This document shows positions 42,345-50,159 of a stretch of DNA of 64,000 nucleotides, one piece after another. A program made the translations under genes and the position numbers. Numbering within the stretch: position 1 is the stretch's first letter; the number at the start of each line of letters is the position of its first letter. Below the pieces are notes generated by a model. That model searched no databases. It was given only the letters and a program-made list of their open reading frames with translations, and had not been told where the DNA came from. The stretch is from PALSA-607 sp963737705 (GTDB lineage: Bacteria; Actinomycetota; Actinomycetes; Acidothermales; Acidothermaceae). Location of the stretch: NCBI GenBank assembly GCA_963737705.1, contig CAVTTP010000004.1, positions 372,001 through 436,000 of the forward strand. Reading direction: 5' to 3'.

Positions 42345-44057
42345 ATGGACGTTTGTCGCATACTGGGTCGGATGTCTTGCCGCCGCGCCACTGCCCCTGC
42401 AGCGGTAGTTGGGCTCCTCGTGCTTCTTGCGAGTGCCTGTACGACCTCGCACGGGTCGAAGGCTGATCAATCGCCTGGCGGCTCGAGCGCGGTCCCCGCA
42501 GGTGTGAGCAGCCCGCAGCCGTTCAGCCTCCCGCCATCCAGCCCCGCCCCGTCGCCGCCTACCGCGAGTGCTGTCTCGAGCGCCCCGCCGGTGTCGTCCC
42601 CGCCGGTGTCGTCGCCGCCCGTGTCGAGCCCGCTGCCCGGGGTTGCCGGTGGTGTTCATGGCACCGTGGTCGTAGGAGGTGCGACTCCCGCGCGGATGTC
42701 GATATCGGTCAGTCAGGCGCTGTTCACCTCAGCGCCGACAGTGGTCGTGGCGTCGCCCACCGAATCCGCGGACGTCGCAAGCGGCGCGGCAGAGGCGCAG
42801 CAACTCGACGTCCCGCTACTGCTTCTTGATCACAACGGCACAGCGCCCGCAGACGCTACACCGACACCAGCATTGTTCGCGGCGGAGCTGACTCGATTAG
42901 GAACCACCACGGTCGTCGCCATCGGCGGCACCGCGGCGGATGTCACCGCAGCCGCGCCGTCGGTCAGCGTGGTTGCTACAGCGACACAGACATCGGCGGC
43001 GACATCAAGTGATGGTGGCGACCTCACGGTTCTGGTACCGAAGGGTGTCAACGCGGCGTCCGACGCGGTCGAGACGATGGCGTCGGCGAGTGCGCAGGTG
43101 GCACGCGCAACTGTCGTGTCAGTGCAAGGCGCCGACCCGCGACGCGATCCGGCCGCCATTGCTGCGCTCGCCGCACATCCGCCGCACAATGTGCTCGCTG
43201 TCGGCACCCAGTTCGGCACGCCCGCGACGGTTGCCGCTCGCATCGCAGTCGCGAGCACCGGGACGCAACTGCCGGGCGGCGGTCAAGTCTTCTTTCCTGG
43301 ACGGCGATTGGTTGCCCTGTACGGACATCCAGGCGGCGCTGCACTCGGTGTGCTTGGTGCACAGGACCTCCCATCGAGCATTGCTCGCATCAAGCAGCTT
43401 GCCGCTGTCTACGCACCGATGAGCACGGTGCCCGTCGTCCCGACCTTTGAAATCATTGCGACTGTTGCCCAAGCAGCCGCGGGTAGCGACGGCAACTACT
43501 CGGGGGAGTCGAGCGTCGCGTCACTGCTTCCGTGGGTGCAGGCCGCGACCGCAGCAGGCTTGTACGTCGTGCTCGATCTGCAGCCGGGCAGCGCCAATGT
43601 GTTGTCGCAGGCAAAGTTATATACGTCGCTGCTCGCGATGCCCGACGTCGGTCTGGCGATCGACCCGGAGTGGGCACTGGCACCAGGTGAGCACCCGCTC
43701 GGACAGATTGGCAGCCTCACCAGCGCGCAGATCAACGCGGTTGGCGCGTGGCTCGAGCAGCTGACGGCGTCGAAGCACTTGCCGCAAAAGCTGCTCGTGC
43801 TGCACCAGTTCAGGCTCTCAATGATTAGCGACGAGGCCGCATTGAAGACCAACTACAACGATGTCGCGGTGCTGATCCACATGGACGGTGAAGGCAGCAC
43901 TCCGAGCAAGATCGCGACCTGGAATGCCGTCACGCATGCCGCACCGAAGGGCGTGCCGTTCGGGTGGAAGAACTTCTACAAGGAAGACCACCCGACGATG
44001 ACGCCCGAGCAGACCATGGCGCAAAAGCCGACCCCTGTCATGATTTCCTACCAGTAG
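42345..44057 (+). CDS. Large secreted lipoprotein with CWB2-like region and C-terminal uncharacterised domain
   Basis: 570 residues from ATG at 42345 (ATG at 42372 would also give a good signal). The lipobox is LASAC. A Pro/Ser/Val linker with a PPVSS repeat leads to a segment resembling cell-wall-binding repeat 2 (RMSISVSQALFTSAPTVVVASPTESADVASGAAEAQQLDVPLLLLD). From about residue 350 comes a domain I do not recognise by name, with a TIM-barrel-like look: FEIIATVAQAAAG, AAGLYVVLDLQPG, VGLAIDPEWALAPGEHP, KLLVLHQFR, VLIHMDGEG. It may be an anchored carbohydrate-active or cell-wall protein. Function unknown. Confidence 0.75.
   Translation: MDVCRILGRMSCRRATAPAAVVGLLVLLASACTTSHGSKADQSPGGSSAVPAGVSSPQPFSLPPSSPAPSPPTASAVSSAPPVSSPPVSSPPVSSPLPGVAGGVHGTVVVGGATPARMSISVSQALFTSAPTVVVASPTESADVASGAAEAQQLDVPLLLLDHNGTAPADATPTPALFAAELTRLGTTTVVAIGGTAADVTAAAPSVSVVATATQTSAATSSDGGDLTVLVPKGVNAASDAVETMASASAQVARATVVSVQGADPRRDPAAIAALAAHPPHNVLAVGTQFGTPATVAARIAVASTGTQLPGGGQVFFPGRRLVALYGHPGGAALGVLGAQDLPSSIARIKQLAAVYAPMSTVPVVPTFEIIATVAQAAAGSDGNYSGESSVASLLPWVQAATAAGLYVVLDLQPGSANVLSQAKLYTSLLAMPDVGLAIDPEWALAPGEHPLGQIGSLTSAQINAVGAWLEQLTASKHLPQKLLVLHQFRLSMISDEAALKTNYNDVAVLIHMDGEGSTPSKIATWNAVTHAAPKGVPFGWKNFYKEDHPTMTPEQTMAQKPTPVMISYQ
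42585..42629 (+). repeat. 15-bp minisatellite in lipoprotein linker
   Basis: Three in-frame copies close to CCGCCGGTGTCGTCC (42585-42599, 42600-42614, 42615-42629) encode PPVSS three times in the extracytoplasmic linker of the lipoprotein. Confidence 0.85.
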
Positions 44058-44123
44058 GCTTGCACGGCGAATCAACAGCCTTTCCCGACGAAGCAGCTTC
44101 CCCGACGAAACAGCGAGATTCTC

Positions 44124-45674
44124 ATGACGATCAGCGAGAAGGAACCGGTGCGCGACGCCGATCCTTCCGGCGATGTCGATGTCGCGCGCGATTTTGATGC
44201 TGCAAATGACCTCGAGCCCACAAGCGACCTCGACCCGTCCGCCATCCGTGCGTCGGGCATCGACCCGGTGCGCATGGCGATCGCGCTGGAGGTTTTCGAG
44301 GAGATCGATGAGCTCCCCGTCAACCATCCGCAGGCCGTCGAGGTCCGTCGAGCGACCGCACGGCTGTACAAGACTGTTAAGCAGCGCAACCGCAAGGAGA
44401 AGCGAGCGGCCGTTGTCGCTGCAGACGAAGCGGTGACGGCAGCAACGGCGACCGGAGCGCCGGGACGCATCGATGACGAGACGCAGGGCTTGGCGCTGAC
44501 GGCAACGACAACCGCGCCCACGGTCGGCACCTTGGGTAAGGCGCGGGCCTGCTACATCTGCAAGGAGCGGTACCGCGAGGTCGACGCGTTCTACCACCAG
44601 CTTTGTCCGAACTGTGCGGCGCTCAATCGCAGCCGCCGTGACGCCAGAACCGACTTGACCGGGCGTCGTGCCTTGCTAACGGGCGGTCGCGCGAAGATCG
44701 GCATGTACATCGCGTTGCGCTTGTTGCGCGATGGCGCGCACACGACGATCACCACTCGGTTTCCCACTGATGCGGGCCGCCGCTTCACCGACATGCACGA
44801 CAGCTCGCAGTGGCTGCATCGCCTGAGCATCGTGGGCATCGACCTACGTGATCCCTCGCAAGTCGTCGAACTCGCTGATGCGGTTGCCGCAAAGGGGCCG
44901 CTCGACATCCTCATCAACAACGCGGCGCAGACGGTGCGCCGGACGCCGGGGGCATACGCCCAGCTCATCGCGGCGGAGAGTGCGCCGCTGCCGGATGGTC
45001 CGCGTCCGGAGTTGATCGAGCTCGGGTATTCCGTGGGTGCGGCGCCGGCCGCTCTGGGTGCGCACCACCTGACGCACGAGCTCACGCCGCACGCGCTGAC
45101 CGCCCTGGCGTTGACCAGCGGGTCGGCGTCGCTTGAGCGCGTCGCCGAGCAGACCGCGATAGACGCCGGCGGCTTGGTGCCCGATCTCGATGCGGTCAAC
45201 AGCTGGACCCGGCGCGTGCACGAAGTCGATCCCGTCGAGTTGCTCGAAGTCCAGCTGTGCAACGTCATCGCGCCGTTCGTACTGGTGAGCCGGCTGCGCG
45301 CATCAATGGCGGCGGCCACTGCGCGTCGCAAGTACGTCGTGAACGTGTCTGCCATGGAAGGTCAGTTCGGCCGGATCTACAAGGGCGCGGGGCATCCGCA
45401 CACGAACATGGCGAAGGCAGCGGTGAACATGTTGACGCGCACGAGTGCGCGGGACCTGTACGCCGAGGGGATTCTGATGACCAGCGTCGACACCGGGTGG
45501 ATCACCGACGAGCGGCCGCATCCCACGAAGGCCCGACTCGCCACCGAGGGATTCCACGCGCCGCTCGACCTCATCGACGGCGCGGCGCGCGTGTATGACC
45601 CGATCGTGCAGGGCGAGCAAGGTGTCGATCTCTACGATTGCTTCTTGAAGGACTACGCAAAGTCTGCTTGGTAG
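44124..45674 (+). CDS. Zinc-ribbon SDR oxidoreductase with TxxxK active site
   Basis: 516 residues from ATG. Residues 1-140 are polar and partly helical, with no clear domain. Residues 143-164 form a four-Cys ribbon (C143xxC146, C161xxC164). From about 180 an SDR Rossmann domain follows (TGGRAKIGMYIALRLLRDGA, DILINNAAQTVRRTPG). The catalytic Ser is kept (VNVSAMEGQFG), but the position of the active Tyr is Thr427, four residues before Lys431 (HPHTNMAKAAVNML). About 90 residues inserted between NNAA and the Ser strand are unusual for SDRs. Probably an NAD(P)-binding protein with altered or no classical SDR catalysis. Confidence 0.82.
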   Translation: MTISEKEPVRDADPSGDVDVARDFDAANDLEPTSDLDPSAIRASGIDPVRMAIALEVFEEIDELPVNHPQAVEVRRATARLYKTVKQRNRKEKRAAVVAADEAVTAATATGAPGRIDDETQGLALTATTTAPTVGTLGKARACYICKERYREVDAFYHQLCPNCAALNRSRRDARTDLTGRRALLTGGRAKIGMYIALRLLRDGAHTTITTRFPTDAGRRFTDMHDSSQWLHRLSIVGIDLRDPSQVVELADAVAAKGPLDILINNAAQTVRRTPGAYAQLIAAESAPLPDGPRPELIELGYSVGAAPAALGAHHLTHELTPHALTALALTSGSASLERVAEQTAIDAGGLVPDLDAVNSWTRRVHEVDPVELLEVQLCNVIAPFVLVSRLRASMAAATARRKYVVNVSAMEGQFGRIYKGAGHPHTNMAKAAVNMLTRTSARDLYAEGILMTSVDTGWITDERPHPTKARLATEGFHAPLDLIDGAARVYDPIVQGEQGVDLYDCFLKDYAKSAW

Positions 45675-45736
45675 CGCGCGACTCGGGCCGCGCAGAAGTC
45701 GGAGCCGAGGCCGGTTTGATAGAAGGGGCGGTGGCT

Positions 45737-46210
45737 GTGGTGGATGTCGACGAACGTCCGACGCTGTTCGAGTTCGCCGGTGGTGAGTCTGCGTTTATCG
45801 CGCTGGCGCACGCGCATCACGCGCTCTGTCTCGCCGATCCCGAGCTGAACCACCCGTTCTCTCATCCTGGTGGAAATCCGCAGCACATCGAGCGGCTCGC
45901 GGCGTATTGGGCGGAGGTCATGGGCGGTCCGCCCACGTACTCCCAGTCATGTGGCGATCAATCGTCGTTGCAGCAGTTACACGCAGGAAACGGCGACATG
46001 ACTGATCTCGGACGCCGATTCGTCGTCTGCTTCATGCAGGCAGCTGACGACGTTGGATTGCCTGCTGACCCCGAGTTTCGTGCTGCCCTCCGTGCCTACA
46101 TGGAATGGGCGGTCAGCGACGTGCTCGTTTACTCGCCGCAGGGCGCGGAGGTGCCGGCCGGACTACCGATGCCCCGCTGGTCGTGGGACGGCCTGCAGAC
46201 CGACGCTTGA
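45737..46210 (+). CDS. Group II truncated hemoglobin-like globin
   Basis: About 157 residues from GTG at 45737 (AAGGGGC 8 bases upstream); several GTGs are close together, so the start is approximate. The 2-on-2 globin pattern is visible: FEFAGGESAFIALAHAHHALCLADPELNHPFSHPGGNPQHIERLAAYWAEVMGG, the likely proximal His in LQQLHAGNGDM, and FRAALRAYMEWAVSDVL. Such proteins bind O2 or NO and are thought to act in redox protection. It stands alone, 62 bases after the SDR. Confidence 0.84.
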   Translation: MVDVDERPTLFEFAGGESAFIALAHAHHALCLADPELNHPFSHPGGNPQHIERLAAYWAEVMGGPPTYSQSCGDQSSLQQLHAGNGDMTDLGRRFVVCFMQAADDVGLPADPEFRAALRAYMEWAVSDVLVYSPQGAEVPAGLPMPRWSWDGLQTDA

Positions 46211-46250
46211 TCGCAAGCCTCCTGATGGCGTAGGGACGGTTGAGTCGTTA

Positions 46251-46739
46251 CTACGCCGGTGGAAGTCCGAGATCGGCTCGAACGGTCGCATGGGCAGCGT
46301 CGTCCCGATTGACGTTCGACTCGGTGAGATCGTTGGCTGTGACTTCGCTCGCAACGAGTTGGTCGTAGCTGATCATCGTCTGGAGATCGGTCTCGATTCG
46401 ACCGGACGTCGGCCACTTGGCGACAACAGCGTCGAAAGTCCGTAGCGATGCGGCGAACGGTGCTGCGATCGACGCCCGGGCCGGCGTTCCCTTCGATGCT
46501 TCGTATTCGTCGCGGAGCTTGTCCACGGGCGCGATTGCGGCCAGGTACTCAGCGCGGATCTCCGCGGCGGAAGCTGTCGGTGCGGCCGATGCAGCAGCTG
46601 TGGTCGTTGCAGTGGTTGGGCCTGTTGTCGGGGTACCAGTGGCAGCCGAAGGCTTCTTGCTTGTCGAACAGCCGCTCACCAGCGCGAGTACGACAACCAC
46701 CGCGCCGAAGGTGACTGCCTCAACACGAACCCTGCGCAT
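46251..46739 (-). CDS. Small uncharacterised lipoprotein
   Basis: 162 residues. The signal peptide ends at VSGC (Cys near residue 24) and is followed by a Thr/Ala/Pro linker to about residue 55. The rest is mostly helical (EIRAEYLAAIAPVDKLRDEYEASKG, RTFDAVVAKWPTSGRIETDLQTMISYDQL), like a small four-helix lipoprotein. No function can be given. It is 4 bases downstream of the HIT gene on the same strand, so the two are probably co-transcribed. Confidence 0.75.
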   Translation of the reverse strand: MRRVRVEAVTFGAVVVVLALVSGCSTSKKPSAATGTPTTGPTTATTTAAASAAPTASAAEIRAEYLAAIAPVDKLRDEYEASKGTPARASIAAPFAASLRTFDAVVAKWPTSGRIETDLQTMISYDQLVASEVTANDLTESNVNRDDAAHATVRADLGLPPA

Positions 46740-46743
46740 CTGC

Positions 46744-47157
46744 TTAACTCCCAGCTATCAGCGCATGGGTTTGCTCGACGACAGCGGCCGCTTCCGCATC
46801 GCGATCCCATCGCAATGGTGACCGATCGCCTTCATGGCGGGGTACCAGGTGAACGTGTAGATGAAAGACGACCTGTCCGGCCGCGGCGCCGTTTGCTTGA
46901 AGCAGGCTGATCCCGTCAGCGTTGAAGACGTCCACGAGCCTTCGACTCACGTGGTGAATGGCCGGACCGATGTCGATCAACGCCTGCCCCCCGCCGTCCG
47001 ACATGACGTCGGGTACGTGCGTACGAGGGATCACCAGCGTGTGGCCCTGCCGCAATGGCGCGAGATCGAGAAAGGCGACCGCGGTGTCGTCCTCGTAGAC
47101 CAGATACGCCGGTGCCGTGCCGGCCGCGATCTTGCAGAAGATGCATGAGGGATCCAT
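46744..47157 (-). CDS. HIT-family nucleotide hydrolase
   Basis: 137 residues from ATG. CIFCKIAAG at the N-terminus is the zinc/Cys motif of Hint-type proteins, and the histidine triad reads VVFHLHVHLVPRH. It would hydrolyse nucleoside phosphoramidates or dinucleotides. The residue order LDLAPLRQGHTLVIPRTHV is standard. Confidence 0.92.
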   Translation of the reverse strand: MDPSCIFCKIAAGTAPAYLVYEDDTAVAFLDLAPLRQGHTLVIPRTHVPDVMSDGGGQALIDIGPAIHHVSRRLVDVFNADGISLLQANGAAAGQVVFHLHVHLVPRHEGDRSPLRWDRDAEAAAVVEQTHALIAGS

Positions 47158-47249
47158 GGCGACATTGTGACGTGCGGCGAGCCCAAGCCCAAAGCACCAG
47201 CGGGCCAGCGCGTCAGGTAAGAAAACGGAGAGTCAAGAGACCTACAGGT

Positions 47250-47642
47250 TCACGCCAACGAGCTGGGATCGCTCGGGACGTCGACCGCGTGTTCGCGCAG
47301 TGCCTCGAGCGGAATCACGTCAAGAGCCCGCGCATGGGTGGCGGCAAGTACCACGGGTGCGGCGACGCCGGCCTCGTATGCCTCGAGCCATCGCACGGCG
47401 ACGACGCACCAGCGATCCCCAGGCTCGAGGCCCGGGAATTGATATGCGGGCATCGGGGTGATCAGGTCGTTGCCGATCGACCGCTGGTGCTCGAGGAACG
47501 GCGCGGTCATGACCGCGCAGACTGTGTGGCTGCCGAGATCCTCAGAACCGGTCGCGCACAGGCTGTCGCGGAAGAAGCCCGTGACGGGGTCGTTGCCGCA
47601 CGGCTCGAGTTCGCCGCCGAGCACGTTGATGTTGGGGAACAT
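47250..47642 (-). CDS. DUF2237 family protein
   Basis: 130 residues. Recognised by MFPNINVLGGELEPCGNDPVTGFFRDSLCATGSEDLGSHTVCAVMT and the later PGDRWCVVAVRWLEAYEAG, which match the DUF2237 pattern. The conserved Cys and Asp/Gly residues suggest a metal or catalytic site, but no function is known. It lies 21 bases downstream of a 41-residue Lys-rich gene on the same strand. Confidence 0.85.
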   Translation of the reverse strand: MFPNINVLGGELEPCGNDPVTGFFRDSLCATGSEDLGSHTVCAVMTAPFLEHQRSIGNDLITPMPAYQFPGLEPGDRWCVVAVRWLEAYEAGVAAPVVLAATHARALDVIPLEALREHAVDVPSDPSSLA

Positions 47643-47663
47643 GAGGCGTGCGAACCGTCCGCG

Positions 47664-47789
47664 CTATTTAGCTGGCTTATCCTTTTGGGTCTGCGCTGAT
47701 ACGACTCCGCTGCCCGCGGGGACGCCCTTGACCTTCGCGTCCTTCTTCGGCTTGCGGATCTCGCGACCGCCCTTTTCCTTGCTGCCCAT
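47664..47789 (-). CDS. 41-residue Lys-rich small protein
   Basis: MGSKEKGGREIRKPKKDAKV begins a 41-residue protein ending QTQKDKPAK. AGGGAG lies 7 bases upstream of the ATG, a better ribosome-binding site than most genes here have. The protein is very basic, with a Gly/Lys/Arg N-terminal half and no hydrophobic segment. Its direction and 21-base gap place it in an operon with DUF2237. It might bind nucleic acid or the ribosome, but that is only a guess from charge. Confidence 0.65.
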   Translation of the reverse strand: MGSKEKGGREIRKPKKDAKVKGVPAGSGVVSAQTQKDKPAK

Positions 47790-47906
47790 AACGGACTCCC
47801 TTGGTTCGTCGCGGTCGGTGGTCCGCCGGGGTTGGGTGCGCCTCGGCTCGGTCGTGCTGAGCTGCCGGGTCCTACGCTATCGACATTACGTCGAGTAAGG
47901 AGCCCC

Positions 47907-48752
47907 ATGCCACGTGTCGTTGTCACCGGCGGAAGCGGGAAGCTCGGTCAGGCGTGCGTCGCTGACCTGGTGGATCACGGGTGGGACGTCGTCAACGTCG
48001 ACCGGGTGCCGCCGCCACGACCAGTCTCGGAGTTCTTGCGGGTCGACCTGACCGACTTCGGCCAGGTCGTTGAGGCGCTGTCGGTCAACGACGGCTACCG
48101 GGGAGTCGATGCGCTCGTTCACCTTGCTGCGATTCCGGCGCCCGGCCTGACGACGAACGCGGCGACGTTTGCGAACAACAGCACAACGACCTACAACGTC
48201 TTCGCTGCTGCTCGCCACGCGGGCATCACCAATATCGTGTGGGCTTCGAGCGAGACGGTGCTTGGGCTGCCGTTCGATATCCCGCCGCCGTACATCCCGG
48301 TCGATGAGGAGTACCCCGCGCGGCCCGAGTCGACGTACTCGCTCGTCAAGCATCTCGAGGAGCAGATGGCCAGGCAGTTCTGCCGCTGGGACCCAAACCT
48401 CAAGATGATCGGCTTGCGTTTCTCCAACGTCATGGACCCTGGTGACTACGCCGTGTTCCCGAGTTACGACGCCGATCCGACTCTGCGCAAGTGGAACCTG
48501 TGGGGCTACATCGACGCTCGCGACGGCGCGCAGGCGATCCGCAAGGCACTCGCGTACGAGCCTAGAGGTTGCGACGTTTTCATCATTGCGGCTGCAGACA
48601 CGGTGATGTCACGTGCGAACCACGAGCTCATTGCAGAGATCTTTCCGGACGTCGAGGTGCGCGCGAACGTTGCTGAGCACACGACGTTGTTGGCGATCGA
48701 CAAAGCGAAGCGGGTGCTCGGATTCGACCCGCAGTTCAGCTGGCGCGGCTAG
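47907..48752 (+). CDS. NAD-dependent epimerase/dehydratase family protein
   Basis: 281 residues from ATG, with TAAGGAG upstream. The Rossmann loop is VVTGGSGKLGQACV. The extended-SDR catalytic Tyr and Lys are in STYSLVKHLEEQM, and the Ser is in WASSETVLGLP. It resembles uronate dehydrogenase-like or sugar-nucleotide epimerase-like members; the substrate is unknown. It is divergent from the small-protein/DUF2237 pair and convergent with the Eis-like gene. Confidence 0.88.
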   Translation: MPRVVVTGGSGKLGQACVADLVDHGWDVVNVDRVPPPRPVSEFLRVDLTDFGQVVEALSVNDGYRGVDALVHLAAIPAPGLTTNAATFANNSTTTYNVFAAARHAGITNIVWASSETVLGLPFDIPPPYIPVDEEYPARPESTYSLVKHLEEQMARQFCRWDPNLKMIGLRFSNVMDPGDYAVFPSYDADPTLRKWNLWGYIDARDGAQAIRKALAYEPRGCDVFIIAAADTVMSRANHELIAEIFPDVEVRANVAEHTTLLAIDKAKRVLGFDPQFSWRG

Positions 48753-48782
48753 TAGTGGGCGAGCGTCAGAACCCCGTCGCAC

Positions 48783-50012
48783 CTAAAACCACGTGTTGCA
48801 CCACGGGACGGTCGTCCACCGAAACATCGTGTCAGCCAAGGTAACCGCGCCGGCGCGATGCTCGACGACTAGGCCTGCAGCCGCCATCGTCCGGAGCGAG
48901 TTGCCGCCCAGATAGGCAGCGCCAAGTGTTCTGACATCAAGTTCGATGTCGGGTGCATTCGTCGTCCGCGTGCAGCTCACGGCGTCCGGCCCTGCTTCGA
49001 GCAGATAGCGACCAGCGGCATAGTTCATCGCGTCGCGAACCTCGATGACAACCGAGCCCGCGATCAAGTACTGACGCGTCGACAGCGTCCGCTCGACATC
49101 GAGGATGCGCATCCAGATGTTGTCGAATCGTTTGGTCTGCACGACCGCACGGGCATCGGCCAGCATCCAGGGCAGCAACTCGTCGACGCTGCGGTTCTCG
49201 GCAGTCAGCGACCGGATGTTGTCGAGGTCGCAGCACAACTTCCACAACGCGGCATACGCATCGGTATTTGTCGACACGAGATCATCGATGACGGCGACGC
49301 TGAACGGGCGCATGCCTTCCCATTTTTCATCCACGTGATAGCGCACCAAGCCGTCGATGTCGGCGCCCGGCTCGGGTCGATGGACGACGACCCAGCCGAC
49401 CCACTGCGGCCAACCCGGCACTGTGGGTTTGCCAAACTCGCGATGAAAGTCGACGCTGTCGCGGGTGATCGCACCCGGTTGTGCGCGCCGGAACCGGTCG
49501 AACAGCGCAGGCATGAGTGCCTGGCCGGTGGCCTTGTCGACGTACTCCAGCACGCCCTCGCGACCAAGACCGCCGAAGTCAGCGATGCCCGTGTCGATGG
49601 AGTACTCCGCGAGGCTGGTCGCTGGCCCGTAGCCGTAGCGACCGTAGATGGGCCAGCGGGCCGCGATCAGGATGCTGATGGGCTCACCACGCTCGACAGT
49701 CCTACTCAGCGACGCGCCCATCAGGGAGGTGAGCGCGCCGCGGCGGCGGTGGGTGGGCATGGTGGTCACACCCGTCACGGCGTCCGCCGGCAGAAAGCCG
49801 CCTCCGGGCACGGTCAACTCGGTGCCGTAGCTGCGCAGCGTCGCGATGATCCGATCGCCGTCGTACGCCGCCCAGGTGCGGGCGAGATCGAGCTGGGGGC
49901 GACGGAAGTCAGCGATCGCCTGGGGATCGGCGGTCCCGTAAAAGGCGCTGCCTAAGGTCGTGTACCACTCAGGGAGTTCGGACCCCTGGACTGTCCTGAC
50001 GTCAAAGACCAC
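48783..50012 (-). CDS. Eis-like GNAT N-acetyltransferase
   Basis: 409 residues, GTG start. Three-part architecture of the Eis family: an N-terminal GNAT domain (VTGVTTMPTHRRRGALTSLMGASL, the acetyl-CoA loop), a second GNAT-like domain, and a C-terminal sterol-carrier-like domain. RWPIYGRYGYGPAT is an Eis signature. The chain ends in Phe (WCNTWF), as in M. tuberculosis Eis, where the C-terminal carboxylate is the general base. It would acetylate amines, possibly aminoglycosides or peptide lysines. Confidence 0.9.
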   Translation of the reverse strand: MVFDVRTVQGSELPEWYTTLGSAFYGTADPQAIADFRRPQLDLARTWAAYDGDRIIATLRSYGTELTVPGGGFLPADAVTGVTTMPTHRRRGALTSLMGASLSRTVERGEPISILIAARWPIYGRYGYGPATSLAEYSIDTGIADFGGLGREGVLEYVDKATGQALMPALFDRFRRAQPGAITRDSVDFHREFGKPTVPGWPQWVGWVVVHRPEPGADIDGLVRYHVDEKWEGMRPFSVAVIDDLVSTNTDAYAALWKLCCDLDNIRSLTAENRSVDELLPWMLADARAVVQTKRFDNIWMRILDVERTLSTRQYLIAGSVVIEVRDAMNYAAGRYLLEAGPDAVSCTRTTNAPDIELDVRTLGAAYLGGNSLRTMAAAGLVVEHRAGAVTLADTMFRWTTVPWCNTWF

Positions 50013-50043
50013 GTCCGGACCCTACTGGCAGTCCGGCCCGGAC
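50013..50043. promoter_or_regulatory. Palindromic GTCCGG motifs upstream of the Eis-like gene
   Basis: GTCCGGAC (50013-50020), a perfect palindrome, and GTCCGG-C-CCGGAC (50031-50043) sit directly upstream of the Eis-like start, centres about 20 bases apart. They could be operator half-sites; the GC-rich sequence makes chance occurrence possible. Confidence 0.3.
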
Positions 50044-50159
50044 GGCTCGGAATATCCGGTGCGCTGAAGCCGGCCGAGGGTGTCTGATCGTCCTCGGGGC
50101 AACCCTGGTTTATCCCTGGTGTCAGGTCGCGCAGATCGGGAAAGACTCACGGGGATGGC

